Source of the DNA: Flavobacteriaceae bacterium | Lineage (GTDB): Bacteria > Bacteroidota > Bacteroidia > Flavobacteriales > Flavobacteriaceae | Reading direction: 5' to 3' | Assembly (NCBI GenBank): GCA_028279515.1 | Contig: JANQNQ010000009.1 | Span: 382,429 to 446,428 of the forward strand | Length of the DNA stretch: 64,000 nt | Part shown: in pieces, positions 1-8,786 of the stretch | Position numbering within the stretch: the first letter of the stretch is position 1 | Layout of the letters: every line of letters starts with the position of its first letter | The notes under the pieces: generated by a model | What the model saw: the letters and a program-made list of their open reading frames with translations, nothing else | Database searches by the model: none | Told to the model about the DNA's origin: nothing | Made by a program: the position numbers and the translations under genes

Positions 1-1
1 C

Positions 2-241
2 ACTGGTAAAGAAGGAATGCTTTTTAACAAGGTGACCTTACCGGCCAATTTTTTTGCTCCGAATGAGTTCTACGTGAATGTACTTGTTGTGCATAACAAG
101 AGAACTGTTGTGATCGATGTCAGGGATGTTGTAATGTTCTCTGTTGTGAACAGTAAAAGTGAATTAGGAACCTGGATGGGAAAATCCATCAGCCCATTGA
201 ATGTGATCTTCGATTGGGAAATTAACGAAGCGACAAAATGA
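2..241 (+). CDS. Wzt-type polysaccharide ABC transporter ATPase, C-terminal glycan-binding domain (5' partial)
   Basis: The reading frame is already open at base 2 (codons for T-G-K-E-G precede the first Met at 17), so this is the end of a gene that begins upstream. The visible 79 residues look like a beta-sandwich with the closing GTWMGK...W pattern typical of the C-terminal domain of Wzt ATPases, which recognises the finished glycan before export through Wzm. The nucleotide-binding domain is outside the window. The stop overlaps the next start by 4 bases (ATGA), so it is co-translated with the sulfotransferase. This implies ABC-transporter-dependent export for the locus. The family call is a pattern judgement. 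Confidence 0.7.
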   Translation, partial: TGKEGMLFNKVTLPANFFAPNEFYVNVLVVHNKRTVVIDVRDVVMFSVVNSKSELGTWMGKSISPLNVIFDWEINEATK

Positions 242-879
242 TCTTAAAAAGGAAACAAAAGGTTTTTTGTATTGGATGCAATAAAACTGGAACTACATCA
301 GTAGAAAAAGCGCTTAAGGACTTGGGTTATTCATTAGGCGATATTCCAACGGGTGAACTTTTGTTGGATGCATATGCCGAAAGAGATTTCAAAACTATCA
401 TAGAGTTCTGTAAAACGGCTGACGCATTTCAAGATGCTCCGTTTTCGTTTCACTTTACTTTTATGGCACTAGATATGGCGTTTCCAAACTCAAAGTTCAT
501 ACTTACCATAAGAGATTCCGATGAACAATGGTACAACTCAATGACTAAATTTCACGCGAAAATGCATACGACAACTGGTAAGATTCCAACAGAGGAAGAT
601 TTAAAGAATGCAGTTTATAGGTATAAGGGGTTTCCGTGGGAAGTAAGACAAAAAATATACGGAATAAAGTCAGGGCAGGATGTTTATGACAAGAAGACCT
701 TTATAGATTATTACAATGACCACAACAAAATGGTCATGGAGTATTTTAGGTATCGAGATAACCTTTTGGTACTAAACCTTACAGAAGACGATGCTTACCA
801 AAAGTTCTGTAAATTTCTTGGGAAAACCCCGAAGTATGATACTTTTCCTTGGGAAAATAAGACAAGTGATATAAAATGA
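238..879 (+). CDS. Sulfotransferase family protein (first of three)
   Basis: This 213-residue protein has a PAPS-binding 5'-phosphosulfate loop near its N-terminus (IGCNKTGTTS, residues 12-21) and a 3'-phosphate-binding segment (FILTIRDSDEQWYNSM, residues 87-102). Both are hallmarks of cytosolic-type sulfotransferases, which move sulfate from PAPS to a hydroxyl or amine. It is shorter than most carbohydrate sulfotransferases and resembles the short bacterial group that starts with C-x-G-x-x-KTGTTS. No signal peptide is seen, so it should act in the cytoplasm. It overlaps the gene on either side by 4 bases. The acceptor is inferred to be the glycan made by this locus; that is not shown by sequence. 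Confidence 0.8.
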   Translation: MILKRKQKVFCIGCNKTGTTSVEKALKDLGYSLGDIPTGELLLDAYAERDFKTIIEFCKTADAFQDAPFSFHFTFMALDMAFPNSKFILTIRDSDEQWYNSMTKFHAKMHTTTGKIPTEEDLKNAVYRYKGFPWEVRQKIYGIKSGQDVYDKKTFIDYYNDHNKMVMEYFRYRDNLLVLNLTEDDAYQKFCKFLGKTPKYDTFPWENKTSDIK

Positions 880-1643
880 AGCGCAGCTTAAAGAAAATAT
901 TGGCAAAATTATTTGAACCACTTGCCAGAAAGCTAGGGTTTGTATTGAAAGAGAAAGCCACTTTAAAAGTGTCGCAGAAGAATAATCTTTTATTCAATTT
1001 TTATTCCATCTTGAAGAATATAGGTTTCGACCCAAAACATATAGTCGATGTAGGCGCAAACCATGGAACATGGACGAGAGAAGCTATGAAATTTTTCCCT
1101 GATGCTTACTATACATTGTTAGAACCTCAAGAGGGTATGAGGAATTCGGTGAAAGACCTTTTGGAGCATAATGAGAAAGTTTCTTTTAATCAGGTTGGAG
1201 CTGGGAGTGAAGAAGGTAGTTTTAAATTCACAATTGCTGATAGAGACGACAGTTGTTCTTTTATTTATTCGGAAGAAGAAGCTAAAAAAATGGGGTTTGC
1301 TCAGATTGAAGTACCCATTGTTACGTTAAACAGTTTTTTGATAGAAAAGAAATTACCAAGCCCCGACATCATTAAGATTGATGCCGAAGGGCTTGATCTG
1401 GAAGTACTAAAGGGTGCATCAGAATTTTTCGGAAGCACAGAATTATTTTTGGTCGAAGCGGCAGTGGTAAATGATAGAGTAGACAACGATATTTTTGAAG
1501 TGATGAGCTTCATGAAAGAAAAAGGCTATAAGTTATTTGACATTACAGACTTGAATCGACCACATAGGCACAAGGTACTTTGGCTAGTGGAACTTGTTTT
1601 TATCAAAAAAGGAGGGTATATAGACAATCAGTCATTTAAATAA
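876..1643 (+). CDS. FkbM family SAM-dependent methyltransferase
   Basis: The 255-residue protein has the SAM-binding motif IVDVGANHG (residues 56-64), an acidic EPQ after the second strand (residues 83-85) and the FkbM signature IKIDAEGLDLEVLKG (residues 166-180). FkbM enzymes O-methylate small molecules and sugars; in polysaccharide loci they usually methylate a glycan hydroxyl. A basic, possibly membrane-associated stretch of about 45 residues precedes the catalytic domain. It starts 4 bases before the end of the sulfotransferase and lies 6 bases before the aminotransferase, so it belongs to the same transcription unit. The substrate is unknown. Confidence 0.85.
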   Translation: MKRSLKKILAKLFEPLARKLGFVLKEKATLKVSQKNNLLFNFYSILKNIGFDPKHIVDVGANHGTWTREAMKFFPDAYYTLLEPQEGMRNSVKDLLEHNEKVSFNQVGAGSEEGSFKFTIADRDDSCSFIYSEEEAKKMGFAQIEVPIVTLNSFLIEKKLPSPDIIKIDAEGLDLEVLKGASEFFGSTELFLVEAAVVNDRVDNDIFEVMSFMKEKGYKLFDITDLNRPHRHKVLWLVELVFIKKGGYIDNQSFK

Positions 1644-1649
1644 CTACTT

Positions 1650-2723
1650 ATGATTCCAGTGACCAAAACTTTTTTGCCTCCACAGTCCGAATACAATGCT
1701 ATTCTTAAACGAGCATGGGATGTACGATGGATGACTAATCGAGGTGCTCTTGTAAAAGAACTGGAAGAAAAGCTGCGACGGCACTTAAAAGTGCCTGGCC
1801 TTATTGCAATGACTAATGGTACTTTGCCTATCCAGATTGCCCTTAAAGCGCTTTCTATCTCTGGAGAGGTCATTACAACTCCATTTAGTTACGTAGCTAC
1901 AACCTCTAGTATTGTTTGGGAGAATTGTACTCCAGTATTTGTGGATATCGACCCGACCTATTGGACTATTGATGTGGCAAAGATTGAAGCTGCAATCACT
2001 CCCAAAACCGCTGCAATTTTAGCCACACATGTTTTCGGAAATCCATGTGATGTAGAGGCTATTGACGCAATAGCAAAGAAGCATGGCCTTAAAGTTATCT
2101 ATGATGCGGCTCATTGCTTTGGAATCAGTTATAAAGGAAACTCTTTATTCAATTATGGAGATATCTCTACCTGCAGTTTCCATGCTACCAAGGTGTTTCA
2201 CACTGGTGAAGGAGGGGCTATTTTCACGCAGAAAAAGGAACTTTTAGACACCCTTTTCTATTATCATAACTTTGGACACAAAGGGCCTGAGGATTTTTAT
2301 GCAGTAGGAACCAACGGAAAGATGAGTGAACTCCAAGCTGCAATGGGATTATCTATGTTACCCTATATGCAGACTGTGATCGAAAGCCGTAGAAAAATAG
2401 TAGCCCTATATTCGGCACTACTGAAAGATGTATCTGTACAGACCATTACTGTTAGGAAGGATACCGAATGGAATTACAGCTATTTTCCAGTACTTTTTGA
2501 AAGTGAAGATATTTTGTTAAAAGTTAAAGAGCTGCTCAATAGTAAAGACATTCATCCCAGAAGATATTTTTATCCATCACTAAACACACTGCAATACACG
2601 AACAATACAACTTGTGAAGTTTCAGAGAGCGTGGCCTCTAGAATAATGTGTTTGCCGCTATATCATGACCTTTCATTGACAAAGATTGAAGAAATTGTAC
2701 ACACCCTAAAGACGGGCTTATGA
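1650..2723 (+). CDS. DegT/DnrJ/EryC1/StrS-family sugar aminotransferase
   Basis: This is a PLP enzyme of 357 residues, the usual family length. The ring-stacking aspartate lies in YDAAH (Asp152) and the Schiff-base lysine in SFHATK (Lys181), followed by HTGEGGA. The family transaminates keto-sugar nucleotides to amino sugars. The HATK context resembles enzymes that aminate dTDP-linked deoxy-keto-sugars, but the substrate cannot be fixed from sequence. Its stop overlaps the WbqC-family start by 4 bases and an N-acyltransferase-like gene follows. This suggests a three-gene module that makes and acylates an amino sugar. No sugar-nucleotide dehydratase is present in the window. Confidence 0.88.
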   Translation: MIPVTKTFLPPQSEYNAILKRAWDVRWMTNRGALVKELEEKLRRHLKVPGLIAMTNGTLPIQIALKALSISGEVITTPFSYVATTSSIVWENCTPVFVDIDPTYWTIDVAKIEAAITPKTAAILATHVFGNPCDVEAIDAIAKKHGLKVIYDAAHCFGISYKGNSLFNYGDISTCSFHATKVFHTGEGGAIFTQKKELLDTLFYYHNFGHKGPEDFYAVGTNGKMSELQAAMGLSMLPYMQTVIESRRKIVALYSALLKDVSVQTITVRKDTEWNYSYFPVLFESEDILLKVKELLNSKDIHPRRYFYPSLNTLQYTNNTTCEVSESVASRIMCLPLYHDLSLTKIEEIVHTLKTGL

Positions 2724-3424
2724 AGGTAGCAATAATGCAACCCTATTTTCTTCCTTATATAGGGTATTTTCAGCTAATAAATGCTGTAGACAAGTTCGTT
2801 TTCTATGACGATGTTAACTTTATAAAAAAAGGCTGGATCCATAGAAATAACCTCCTTGTCAATGGCGAGGCATTTCTTTTCTCAATACCGTGTAAGGCCA
2901 TTAGCCAAAACAGACACATAAATCAAATTGAACTTGACTTTGATAGTAAGAGTAAAGACAAATTCTTGAAGAGAATTGAGCTCGCCTACAAAAAAGCTCC
3001 ATATTTCGATATGGTATATAAGGAAATAGAGCAATTGGTCTTGAAAAGTAACGCTTCAACAATTTCAACGTTCGCTATCGATAGTGTGAAAATAGTATGC
3101 GATTACCTAGATATAAAAATACAGTTCGTAATTAGTTCAAATGGTCATAGTGAGAGCCAGGGTGAGCCAAAACAGATGAGACTCATAAATGTAGCAAAGA
3201 AGGAGAACGCCGAGACGTATATAAACCCTATTGGAGGACTAGACCTTTACAGCAAGGAAGATTTTAAGAAAAGTGGGTTAGAACTTCGTTTCTTAAGCCC
3301 CGAACCAATTCAGTACAGGCAATTCGGTAATGATTTTGTATCGAATCTATCCATGGTCGACGTTTTGATGTTTAATGACAAACAAACTATAAATAAATTC
3401 TTAGCTTCGTATAAACTAATTTAA
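2720..3424 (+). CDS. WbqC family protein
   Basis: The N-terminus reads MQPYFLPYIGYFQLI and is followed by FYDDVNFIKKGWIHRN, the diagnostic start of the WbqC family (PF08889). The length of 234 residues matches the family. WbqC proteins occur in O-antigen and capsule loci next to DegT aminotransferases; an acyl- or aminoacyl-transfer role has been suggested but the reaction is not established. It overlaps the aminotransferase by 4 bases and is separated from the acetyltransferase by one base. That supports a role in modifying the amino sugar made by its neighbour. No signal peptide or membrane segment is visible. Confidence 0.88.
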   Translation: MKVAIMQPYFLPYIGYFQLINAVDKFVFYDDVNFIKKGWIHRNNLLVNGEAFLFSIPCKAISQNRHINQIELDFDSKSKDKFLKRIELAYKKAPYFDMVYKEIEQLVLKSNASTISTFAIDSVKIVCDYLDIKIQFVISSNGHSESQGEPKQMRLINVAKKENAETYINPIGGLDLYSKEDFKKSGLELRFLSPEPIQYRQFGNDFVSNLSMVDVLMFNDKQTINKFLASYKLI

Positions 3425-3425
3425 C

Positions 3426-4085
3426 ATGGCAAAAGTTGTGATTTTTGGACTGCTCGACACGGCAGAACTTGCTCATTATTATCTCATGAATGATTCAGAA
3501 CATACGGTTGTAGCCTTTACGGTCAATGAAAAGTACAGGGACGTTGATGAGTTTAAAGGACTTCCGGTTGTAAATTTTGAAGATTTGACCAAAAAGTACC
3601 CTCCAGCTCGGGTGAAACTTTTTGCACCGATGACCGGTAGAAACATGAATCAACTTAGAGAGAAGGTATACAACCAAGGAAAATCAATGGGATATGATTT
3701 CATTACGTATGTAAGCTCTAAAGCAACAACTTTCGACAATGAAATTGGTGAGAATTGTTTTATCCTCGAGGACAATACTATCCAACCCTTTACTAAAATT
3801 GGAAATAACGTAGTGCTGTGGAGTGGTAATCACATTGGGCATCATGGAATTATAAAGGACCATGTTTTCTTTACATCACATGTGGTAATGTCCGGACATT
3901 GCATTATAGAGTCACATTGTTTTTTTGGTGTTAATGCAACGATTAGGGATTATACCCATATGGCCAAAGGAACCCTTTTATCTATGGGAGCCTGTTTAAC
4001 CAAGCAAAAGACAGAAGAATGGGGAGTTTACTTGGGAAATCCTGCTCGAAAATTGGAAGGCAAAAAAAGCTATGAATTGTATTAG
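3426..4085 (+). CDS. NeuD/PglD-like acyltransferase with left-handed beta-helix
   Basis: The 219-residue protein begins with a Rossmann-like region (VVIFGLLDTAELAHYY, residues 4-19). Hexapeptide-type turns follow from about residue 105 to 205 (IGENCFILEDN, IGNNVVLWSGNHIGHHG), including the His-His pair typical of acetyl-CoA-dependent members. It ends with a GNPARK motif as in many sugar acetyltransferases. The architecture matches NeuD (sialic acid O-acetyltransferase) and PglD (amino-sugar N-acetyltransferase). Its place behind the DegT and WbqC genes favours N-acylation of an amino sugar. Sialic-acid O-acetylation is an alternative because neuABC is in the same locus, although 8.5 kb away. 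Confidence 0.78.
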   Translation: MAKVVIFGLLDTAELAHYYLMNDSEHTVVAFTVNEKYRDVDEFKGLPVVNFEDLTKKYPPARVKLFAPMTGRNMNQLREKVYNQGKSMGYDFITYVSSKATTFDNEIGENCFILEDNTIQPFTKIGNNVVLWSGNHIGHHGIIKDHVFFTSHVVMSGHCIIESHCFFGVNATIRDYTHMAKGTLLSMGACLTKQKTEEWGVYLGNPARKLEGKKSYELY

Positions 4086-5024
4086 ATGAAACAGAACTGG
4101 ATTAAAAAAGGACTGATATTTGAACCCAAAGGGCAGCAACCCTGGAGCAAAAGCCATGCTCAGGTACCGTTTGCTTATAAGCTCAATGATGATAAGGTTC
4201 GAATTTTTTTCGCAACCAGAGACATAGATAGTTGTTCTTGCGTCACTTTTATAGATGTTGAAGCAGATGATCCAAGTAAAATATTGTATCAACACGATGC
4301 TCCGGTATTGTCTAAAGGAAAGAAAGGATATTTTGATGACGCTGGAACAATGCCTTCATGGTTCGTAAAACACGAAGGAAAATTATATCTGTATTACACA
4401 GCCTGGAATAAAAGTCAAACCGCATCTTACGTATTGTCGATAGGATTGGCCGTTAGTGAGGACGAGGGTCTAAGTTTTAGAAAAATGTTTGAAGGCCCCA
4501 TCATGGATCGCGGAAAATACGATCCTATCTGGGTAGGACAACCTTGTGTTCTAAAAGAAGGCAATGTCTGGAAAATGTGGTATCTGTCCTGTCAAAGGAT
4601 AACATATATAGATGGCCACCCAGAACCATTTTACAATGTCAAGTATGCCGTTTCAAATAACGGTGTCGATTGGGAAAGAACAGAGGATGTGTGCATAGAT
4701 TTTAATGAAAATACTGATGCTATTGGCAGGCCCTGTGTCTGGAAAGAAAACGGTGTTTACAAGATGTTACATTCCAATAGATTAGCGCAAGATTACAGAA
4801 ATGTGAAGGATGCTGGGTATCGAATATGCTACTCTGAGTCGGATGATGGAGTAAAATGGGATGAGAAAAAGGACGATTTCTTTTTTCCAAAGAGCGACTC
4901 TGGTTGGGATAGTATGATGAATGAATATTGCACCGTTTACCACCATAACAATAAAACATATATGCTCTATAACGGTAACGGTTTTGGCGCTTCAGGTTTT
5001 GGGTATGCCGTTTTAGAACATTGA
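4086..5024 (+). CDS. Cytoplasmic GH43/GH32-like five-bladed beta-propeller protein
   Basis: The 312-residue sequence has repeated blades with aromatic-rich strands of the LYLYYTAWNK and WKMWYLSC type, and acidic residues at D-D-A-G-T-M-P-S and Y-D-P-I-W-V-G. This is the look of glycosidase families 43, 32, 62 and 68. There is no signal peptide, so it is not a secreted polysaccharide hydrolase. Relatives of this kind are found inside polysaccharide biosynthesis loci with unknown roles, perhaps trimming or transferring sugars on lipid-linked intermediates. It starts immediately after the acetyltransferase stop codon. The fold call is fairly firm; the activity is unknown. Confidence 0.72.
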   Translation: MKQNWIKKGLIFEPKGQQPWSKSHAQVPFAYKLNDDKVRIFFATRDIDSCSCVTFIDVEADDPSKILYQHDAPVLSKGKKGYFDDAGTMPSWFVKHEGKLYLYYTAWNKSQTASYVLSIGLAVSEDEGLSFRKMFEGPIMDRGKYDPIWVGQPCVLKEGNVWKMWYLSCQRITYIDGHPEPFYNVKYAVSNNGVDWERTEDVCIDFNENTDAIGRPCVWKENGVYKMLHSNRLAQDYRNVKDAGYRICYSESDDGVKWDEKKDDFFFPKSDSGWDSMMNEYCTVYHHNNKTYMLYNGNGFGASGFGYAVLEH

Positions 5025-5034
5025 TAGAGTTTTT

Positions 5035-6081
5035 ATGAGTGATAAGTATATACATATAGGTTTTCCGAAGAATTTCTCTACTTCTTTGCAAAGGAGCTAT
5101 TTTTCCATTCATCCTGGGCTATACCATTTAGGAATAGGCCTCAATGATGATAATTTGGGGTATATTGATACGACGGTCGAAAAGACACTTGAGGTTTACC
5201 TGAAAACTTGCAAGGACTATAAGTATCACGAGGTAAAAGATAATTTAAAAAAACACTTTAAACATCTTTTCCAAAAAGGAAAGGCGACAGGGAAAAAAGT
5301 TGGAATTTCGGCTGAACACCTTTCTTTTTCATTTTCTTATGATTCCATATCCTCACGGTCAAAGGCAGAAAGGCTACATGATATTTTTGGAAGCGATACA
5401 ACTATTCTTATAATAGTTAGAAACCAATACGACATTATAAGGTCGTTATACAGAGAAAGTATTCGGGTGGGGTATTCAGGAACTTTTGCCGAATATTTCT
5501 ATTTGTTTTACAAGTATCAGGATAGAAACTATTTTTATGACATAGCTTTTAGTAATGCTTTCAAGACCTATGCAAGACTATTCGGGGAGCACAATGTGAA
5601 ATTTCTTTTTTTTGAAGATTACAGGGATAAAAATGGGAGTTTAATTACCGGAATAGACGGTGAAACCAAATTGATAACAGACCTAAATAAAGCACTCGAT
5701 GTTGAAGGGCAAGTGAATTTTTCTCATTTTAATCAAGCCCTCACGACCGAACAGTTACAGAAAAAGAGACTTCTAAATAAGGAAAGACCGCATGATCTTT
5801 CAAATCACCTCCTAGAAACTGCCGAAAAACACCGTATCAAGTCCTACCTCGACGAAGATCTATTGTTGCATGAAGAAGAGTCAAAGATGTACGAAGATGT
5901 TTTGGCAAAAAGAGAACTTATCAAAGAGGCTACTTTAAAACCTTCGACTTTACCACTAGAGTTTAGTTGTGATTCAAAAATAAAAAATACTGTTCAGGAG
6001 TTTTTTTTAGAGGACAACCGTAGGTTACAAGAGTTGCTAAAAATCAATCTTCCTAAAGAATATGTTAGCAAATGGAAATAG
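5035..6081 (+). CDS. Sulfotransferase family protein (second of three), atypical P-loop
   Basis: The N-terminus YIHIGFPKNFSTSLQ (residues 5-19) aligns with the sulfotransferase 5'-phosphosulfate loop but replaces the usual KTGTT core with KNFSTS. The lysine is kept. A 3'-phosphate-binding segment follows (ILIIVRNQYDIIRSLY), with the Arg and Ser expected to contact PAPS. A tyrosine-rich acceptor region and a charged C-terminal half complete the 348 residues. It is likely a cytoplasmic carbohydrate sulfotransferase. Its end overlaps the start of the next glycosyltransferase by 10 bases. The acceptor is inferred to be a sugar of this locus. Confidence 0.72.
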   Translation: MSDKYIHIGFPKNFSTSLQRSYFSIHPGLYHLGIGLNDDNLGYIDTTVEKTLEVYLKTCKDYKYHEVKDNLKKHFKHLFQKGKATGKKVGISAEHLSFSFSYDSISSRSKAERLHDIFGSDTTILIIVRNQYDIIRSLYRESIRVGYSGTFAEYFYLFYKYQDRNYFYDIAFSNAFKTYARLFGEHNVKFLFFEDYRDKNGSLITGIDGETKLITDLNKALDVEGQVNFSHFNQALTTEQLQKKRLLNKERPHDLSNHLLETAEKHRIKSYLDEDLLLHEEESKMYEDVLAKRELIKEATLKPSTLPLEFSCDSKIKNTVQEFFLEDNRRLQELLKINLPKEYVSKWK

Positions 6082-7001
6082 GCGATCAAAAAGATAACGT
6101 TATATTGTCTGTTTGCCTAATCACCTATCAGGATGCTAATTACATAGAAAAATGCCTTGATAGCGTACTTGGTCAGAAGACCGATTTCAACTTCAAAGTC
6201 ATCATTGGAGAAGATGCCAGTTCTGATGGAACTAGAGAAATTTGCCTTAATTATGCTAAGAAGTACCCAGAAAGGATACAGCTCCTACTTGGCAAGAGAG
6301 AAAATGTTATTTATATTGAAGGAAGACCTACAGGCCGGTATAACTTTGTAAAAACACTAGAGCAAGCTAAAAGCAAATATGTGGCGCTCATAGAAGGAGA
6401 TGATTATTGGACCGACCCACTAAAATTGCAGAAACAAGTAGATTTTTTAGAGTCCAACCCTGAATACAGTATTTGTTTTCACCCCGTAGAAGTCTATGAT
6501 CAATCACAGGAAAAAATGGTCAAAGATGTGCTTACAGCAACAGTTAAAGATACAACTTCGGTATATGATCTTGCCAAAGGAAATTACATTCATACATGTT
6601 CTGTAATGTATAGGAATAACCTGTTTCGCAGTTTTCCCGGTTATTTTTTTCAGGCTCCTATTGGAGATTATTTTTTACACATGCTAAATGCTAAATATGG
6701 CCCCATAAAAATGCTAAATGAAGAAATGGCGGTGTATAGATTGCACAATGCTTCTCATTGGTCTTCTTTACAACAAGAAAAGCGCTACCGCTCTTGGTAT
6801 GCTTTTTTATTGAAGCTAAGAGAGAATTTTGATAAAAAGACGAGATCCATATTGACAAACCAAGCCGTAGAACTTGGCCTCAAAATGTTTTCAATTAATA
6901 AGGCCAAGAACTTCACCTATTTGCTTAGAACATTTGTCTTGTCACCAAAGACTGTATTACGGTTCTTTTATAGTAGAATAACGAAAAGATTAAACACTTA
7001 G
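6072..7001 (+). CDS. Family 2 glycosyltransferase
   Basis: A GT-A fold enzyme of 309 residues. The nucleotide-binding start is SVCLITYQDANYIEKCLDS, with GEDASSDGT (residues 46-54) and the metal-binding EGDDYW (residues 108-113). The EGDDYW form is common in flavobacterial capsule glycosyltransferases. There is no membrane segment, so it should work at the inner face of the inner membrane on a lipid-linked acceptor. It overlaps the sulfotransferase upstream by 10 bases and is 4 bases from the next glycosyltransferase. Donor and linkage are unknown. Confidence 0.88.
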   Translation: MEIGDQKDNVILSVCLITYQDANYIEKCLDSVLGQKTDFNFKVIIGEDASSDGTREICLNYAKKYPERIQLLLGKRENVIYIEGRPTGRYNFVKTLEQAKSKYVALIEGDDYWTDPLKLQKQVDFLESNPEYSICFHPVEVYDQSQEKMVKDVLTATVKDTTSVYDLAKGNYIHTCSVMYRNNLFRSFPGYFFQAPIGDYFLHMLNAKYGPIKMLNEEMAVYRLHNASHWSSLQQEKRYRSWYAFLLKLRENFDKKTRSILTNQAVELGLKMFSINKAKNFTYLLRTFVLSPKTVLRFFYSRITKRLNT

Positions 7002-7005
7002 CGAT

Positions 7006-7872
7006 ATGGAGATAGCACCCTTAGTTTCCATATGCATACCAACCTATAATGGTGAGGCTTTCCTAGAGGAAGCATTGGACTCCGTATTGGAGCAAACCTA
7101 TGAAAATTATGAAGTGATCATTAGCGATGATGCTTCAAAAGATAATACCATCCAATTGGTGGAGCAGTTCAAAGAACGCTGTGTCAAACCAGTCTTTGTG
7201 TTTGAACACGAACCAAGTGGTATCGGAGCCAATTGGAACCACTCGGTAAACAAAGCTAATGGCGAGTACATCAAATTTTTGTTTCAAGACGACACGCTCG
7301 AACCAGATTGCTTGGAAAAAATGATACAGCCTTTTATGGATAATGAAAGTGTCGGACTTGTAGCCTGTCAAAGGAAGTTCATTTTAGAGGAAGAAGACGC
7401 TGAAAGTCGAGATTGGATTGCGAGCTATAGCAATCTTCAAAAAGAATTCCCTCCAAGATATGGACAGGTAATAGGAGGAAAGGAAGTTTTAAAGAGGTTT
7501 GATCTCTTGAAAGACCCGAAGAATAAGATTGGAGAGCCGACCGCTGTTTTATTTAAGAAATCAATGCTTGAAGCAGTGGGTAACTTTAATGAAACACTAA
7601 AGCAGGCCTTGGATTACGAATGCTGGTATCGAATGCTTAAAAAGTGTGATATGATATTTCTGGACGAAGCGTTGATATCGTTCAGACTTCATGCTCAACA
7701 AGCAACGGCTCAGAACAAGAAATCGACCATTCCAGACCCCGAACTGTACCCAAAACTTTTATATCAAGACTTTTTTTGGTTTCTTGCGCCTAAAGTACGT
7801 TGGCAATTATTCAAAAGATATCATACCGTGGGTAGAGGGATACAAGCAATAATTAGGTTGATAAAGAAATGA
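7006..7872 (+). CDS. Family 2 glycosyltransferase
   Basis: This 288-residue GT-A enzyme has SICIPTYNGEAFLEEALDS at the N-terminus, SDDASKDNT (residues 40-48) and a QDD metal site (residues 94-96). The probable acceptor-side motif LDYECWYRML is seen in the second half. It is soluble and probably peripheral to the membrane. It overlaps the following glycosyltransferase by 4 bases. It closely resembles its neighbours in the first 50 residues, which suggests an old duplication within the locus, but the C-terminal halves differ and so probably do their acceptors. Confidence 0.88.
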   Translation: MEIAPLVSICIPTYNGEAFLEEALDSVLEQTYENYEVIISDDASKDNTIQLVEQFKERCVKPVFVFEHEPSGIGANWNHSVNKANGEYIKFLFQDDTLEPDCLEKMIQPFMDNESVGLVACQRKFILEEEDAESRDWIASYSNLQKEFPPRYGQVIGGKEVLKRFDLLKDPKNKIGEPTAVLFKKSMLEAVGNFNETLKQALDYECWYRMLKKCDMIFLDEALISFRLHAQQATAQNKKSTIPDPELYPKLLYQDFFWFLAPKVRWQLFKRYHTVGRGIQAIIRLIKK

Positions 7873-8786
7873 CATATGTGATTATCGTTACATATAATGC
7901 TTCGAAGTATATCAATGCGTGTTTGGACAGTCTTGTACAAACGAATGCAGCGGTCGTTATAGTCGATAATGCTTCGTCTGATGACACTATAGATTTGATA
8001 GAAGCCCATGATCGTACCGTGACCCTTATAAAATCTGAAGAAAACTTAGGGTTTGGAAGAGGAAACAATCTTGGTATCAAACATGCGATGAACAATGGCG
8101 CCACGCATGTATTCTTGCTAAATCAAGATGCATACCTAGAACCAGGCGTACTTGATACGTTAACGAAAGTGATGGATTCCAACCCCAAATATGGCATACT
8201 AAGTCCAATTCATTTAAACGGAAAAGGAGATGCCTTGGATCGTAACTTTGCGCGGTATACGTCTCATGATAAGAATCCGAGCTTTTTCAGAGATAGTTTG
8301 AAAGGAAAACAGCAAAACGTGTATGATTTTCCCTTTATAAATGCTGCCGCATGGCTGCTCTCCGCAGAAACCATTAAGAAGATAGGAGGGTTCGACCCTG
8401 TATTTTCTCATTATGGCGAAGACGACAACTATTGTATACGCGTATTGTATCATGGATTGAAAATCGGAGTGGTGCCAACTACCTTCGTTAGACACGATCG
8501 TGAAGATAGAAAGGAAAAGAAGATAAAGGTGTTAGACCCTTCTTATTTATCGTTCAGAGAACGAACACACAAGATTCGTCTTTGTGATATTTTTCACGAT
8601 GACTTCGAATTATTGTTTTCGAACATCATGAACAAGGCTCAGAAGAATAGGGTCAAAGCCATGTTGCGATTAAAGAATAAGGAAGCCGCTACTTATGCGC
8701 AAGAAATACGCATGTTACTATCCATCAAATCCGATGTGATTGAAGCAAGGGAGCGCACAAAAAAAATTGGGATGCACTATATATAA
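7869..8786 (+). CDS. Family 2 glycosyltransferase (rhamnosyltransferase-like)
   Basis: The 305-residue protein has VIIVTYNASKYINACLDSL, IVDNASSDDT (residues 31-40), the ENLGFGRGNNLGI segment and NQDAYL (residues 85-90) as the metal site. The DNASSD...NLGFGxGNN pattern is characteristic of the rhamnosyltransferase-like branch of GT2, which also contains galactofuranosyl- and other transferases. A YGEDDNYCIR acceptor-side motif follows. A basic C-terminal tail may bind the membrane. It abuts the next gene with no gap. The sugar transferred is not certain. Confidence 0.87.
   Translation: MTYVIIVTYNASKYINACLDSLVQTNAAVVIVDNASSDDTIDLIEAHDRTVTLIKSEENLGFGRGNNLGIKHAMNNGATHVFLLNQDAYLEPGVLDTLTKVMDSNPKYGILSPIHLNGKGDALDRNFARYTSHDKNPSFFRDSLKGKQQNVYDFPFINAAAWLLSAETIKKIGGFDPVFSHYGEDDNYCIRVLYHGLKIGVVPTTFVRHDREDRKEKKIKVLDPSYLSFRERTHKIRLCDIFHDDFELLFSNIMNKAQKNRVKAMLRLKNKEAATYAQEIRMLLSIKSDVIEARERTKKIGMHYI

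Noticed and set aside
4720-5112. Minus-strand open frame of 130 codons
   Set aside because: It is antisense to the propeller and sulfotransferase genes, has no family-like motif, and its residue mix is unlike a protein.
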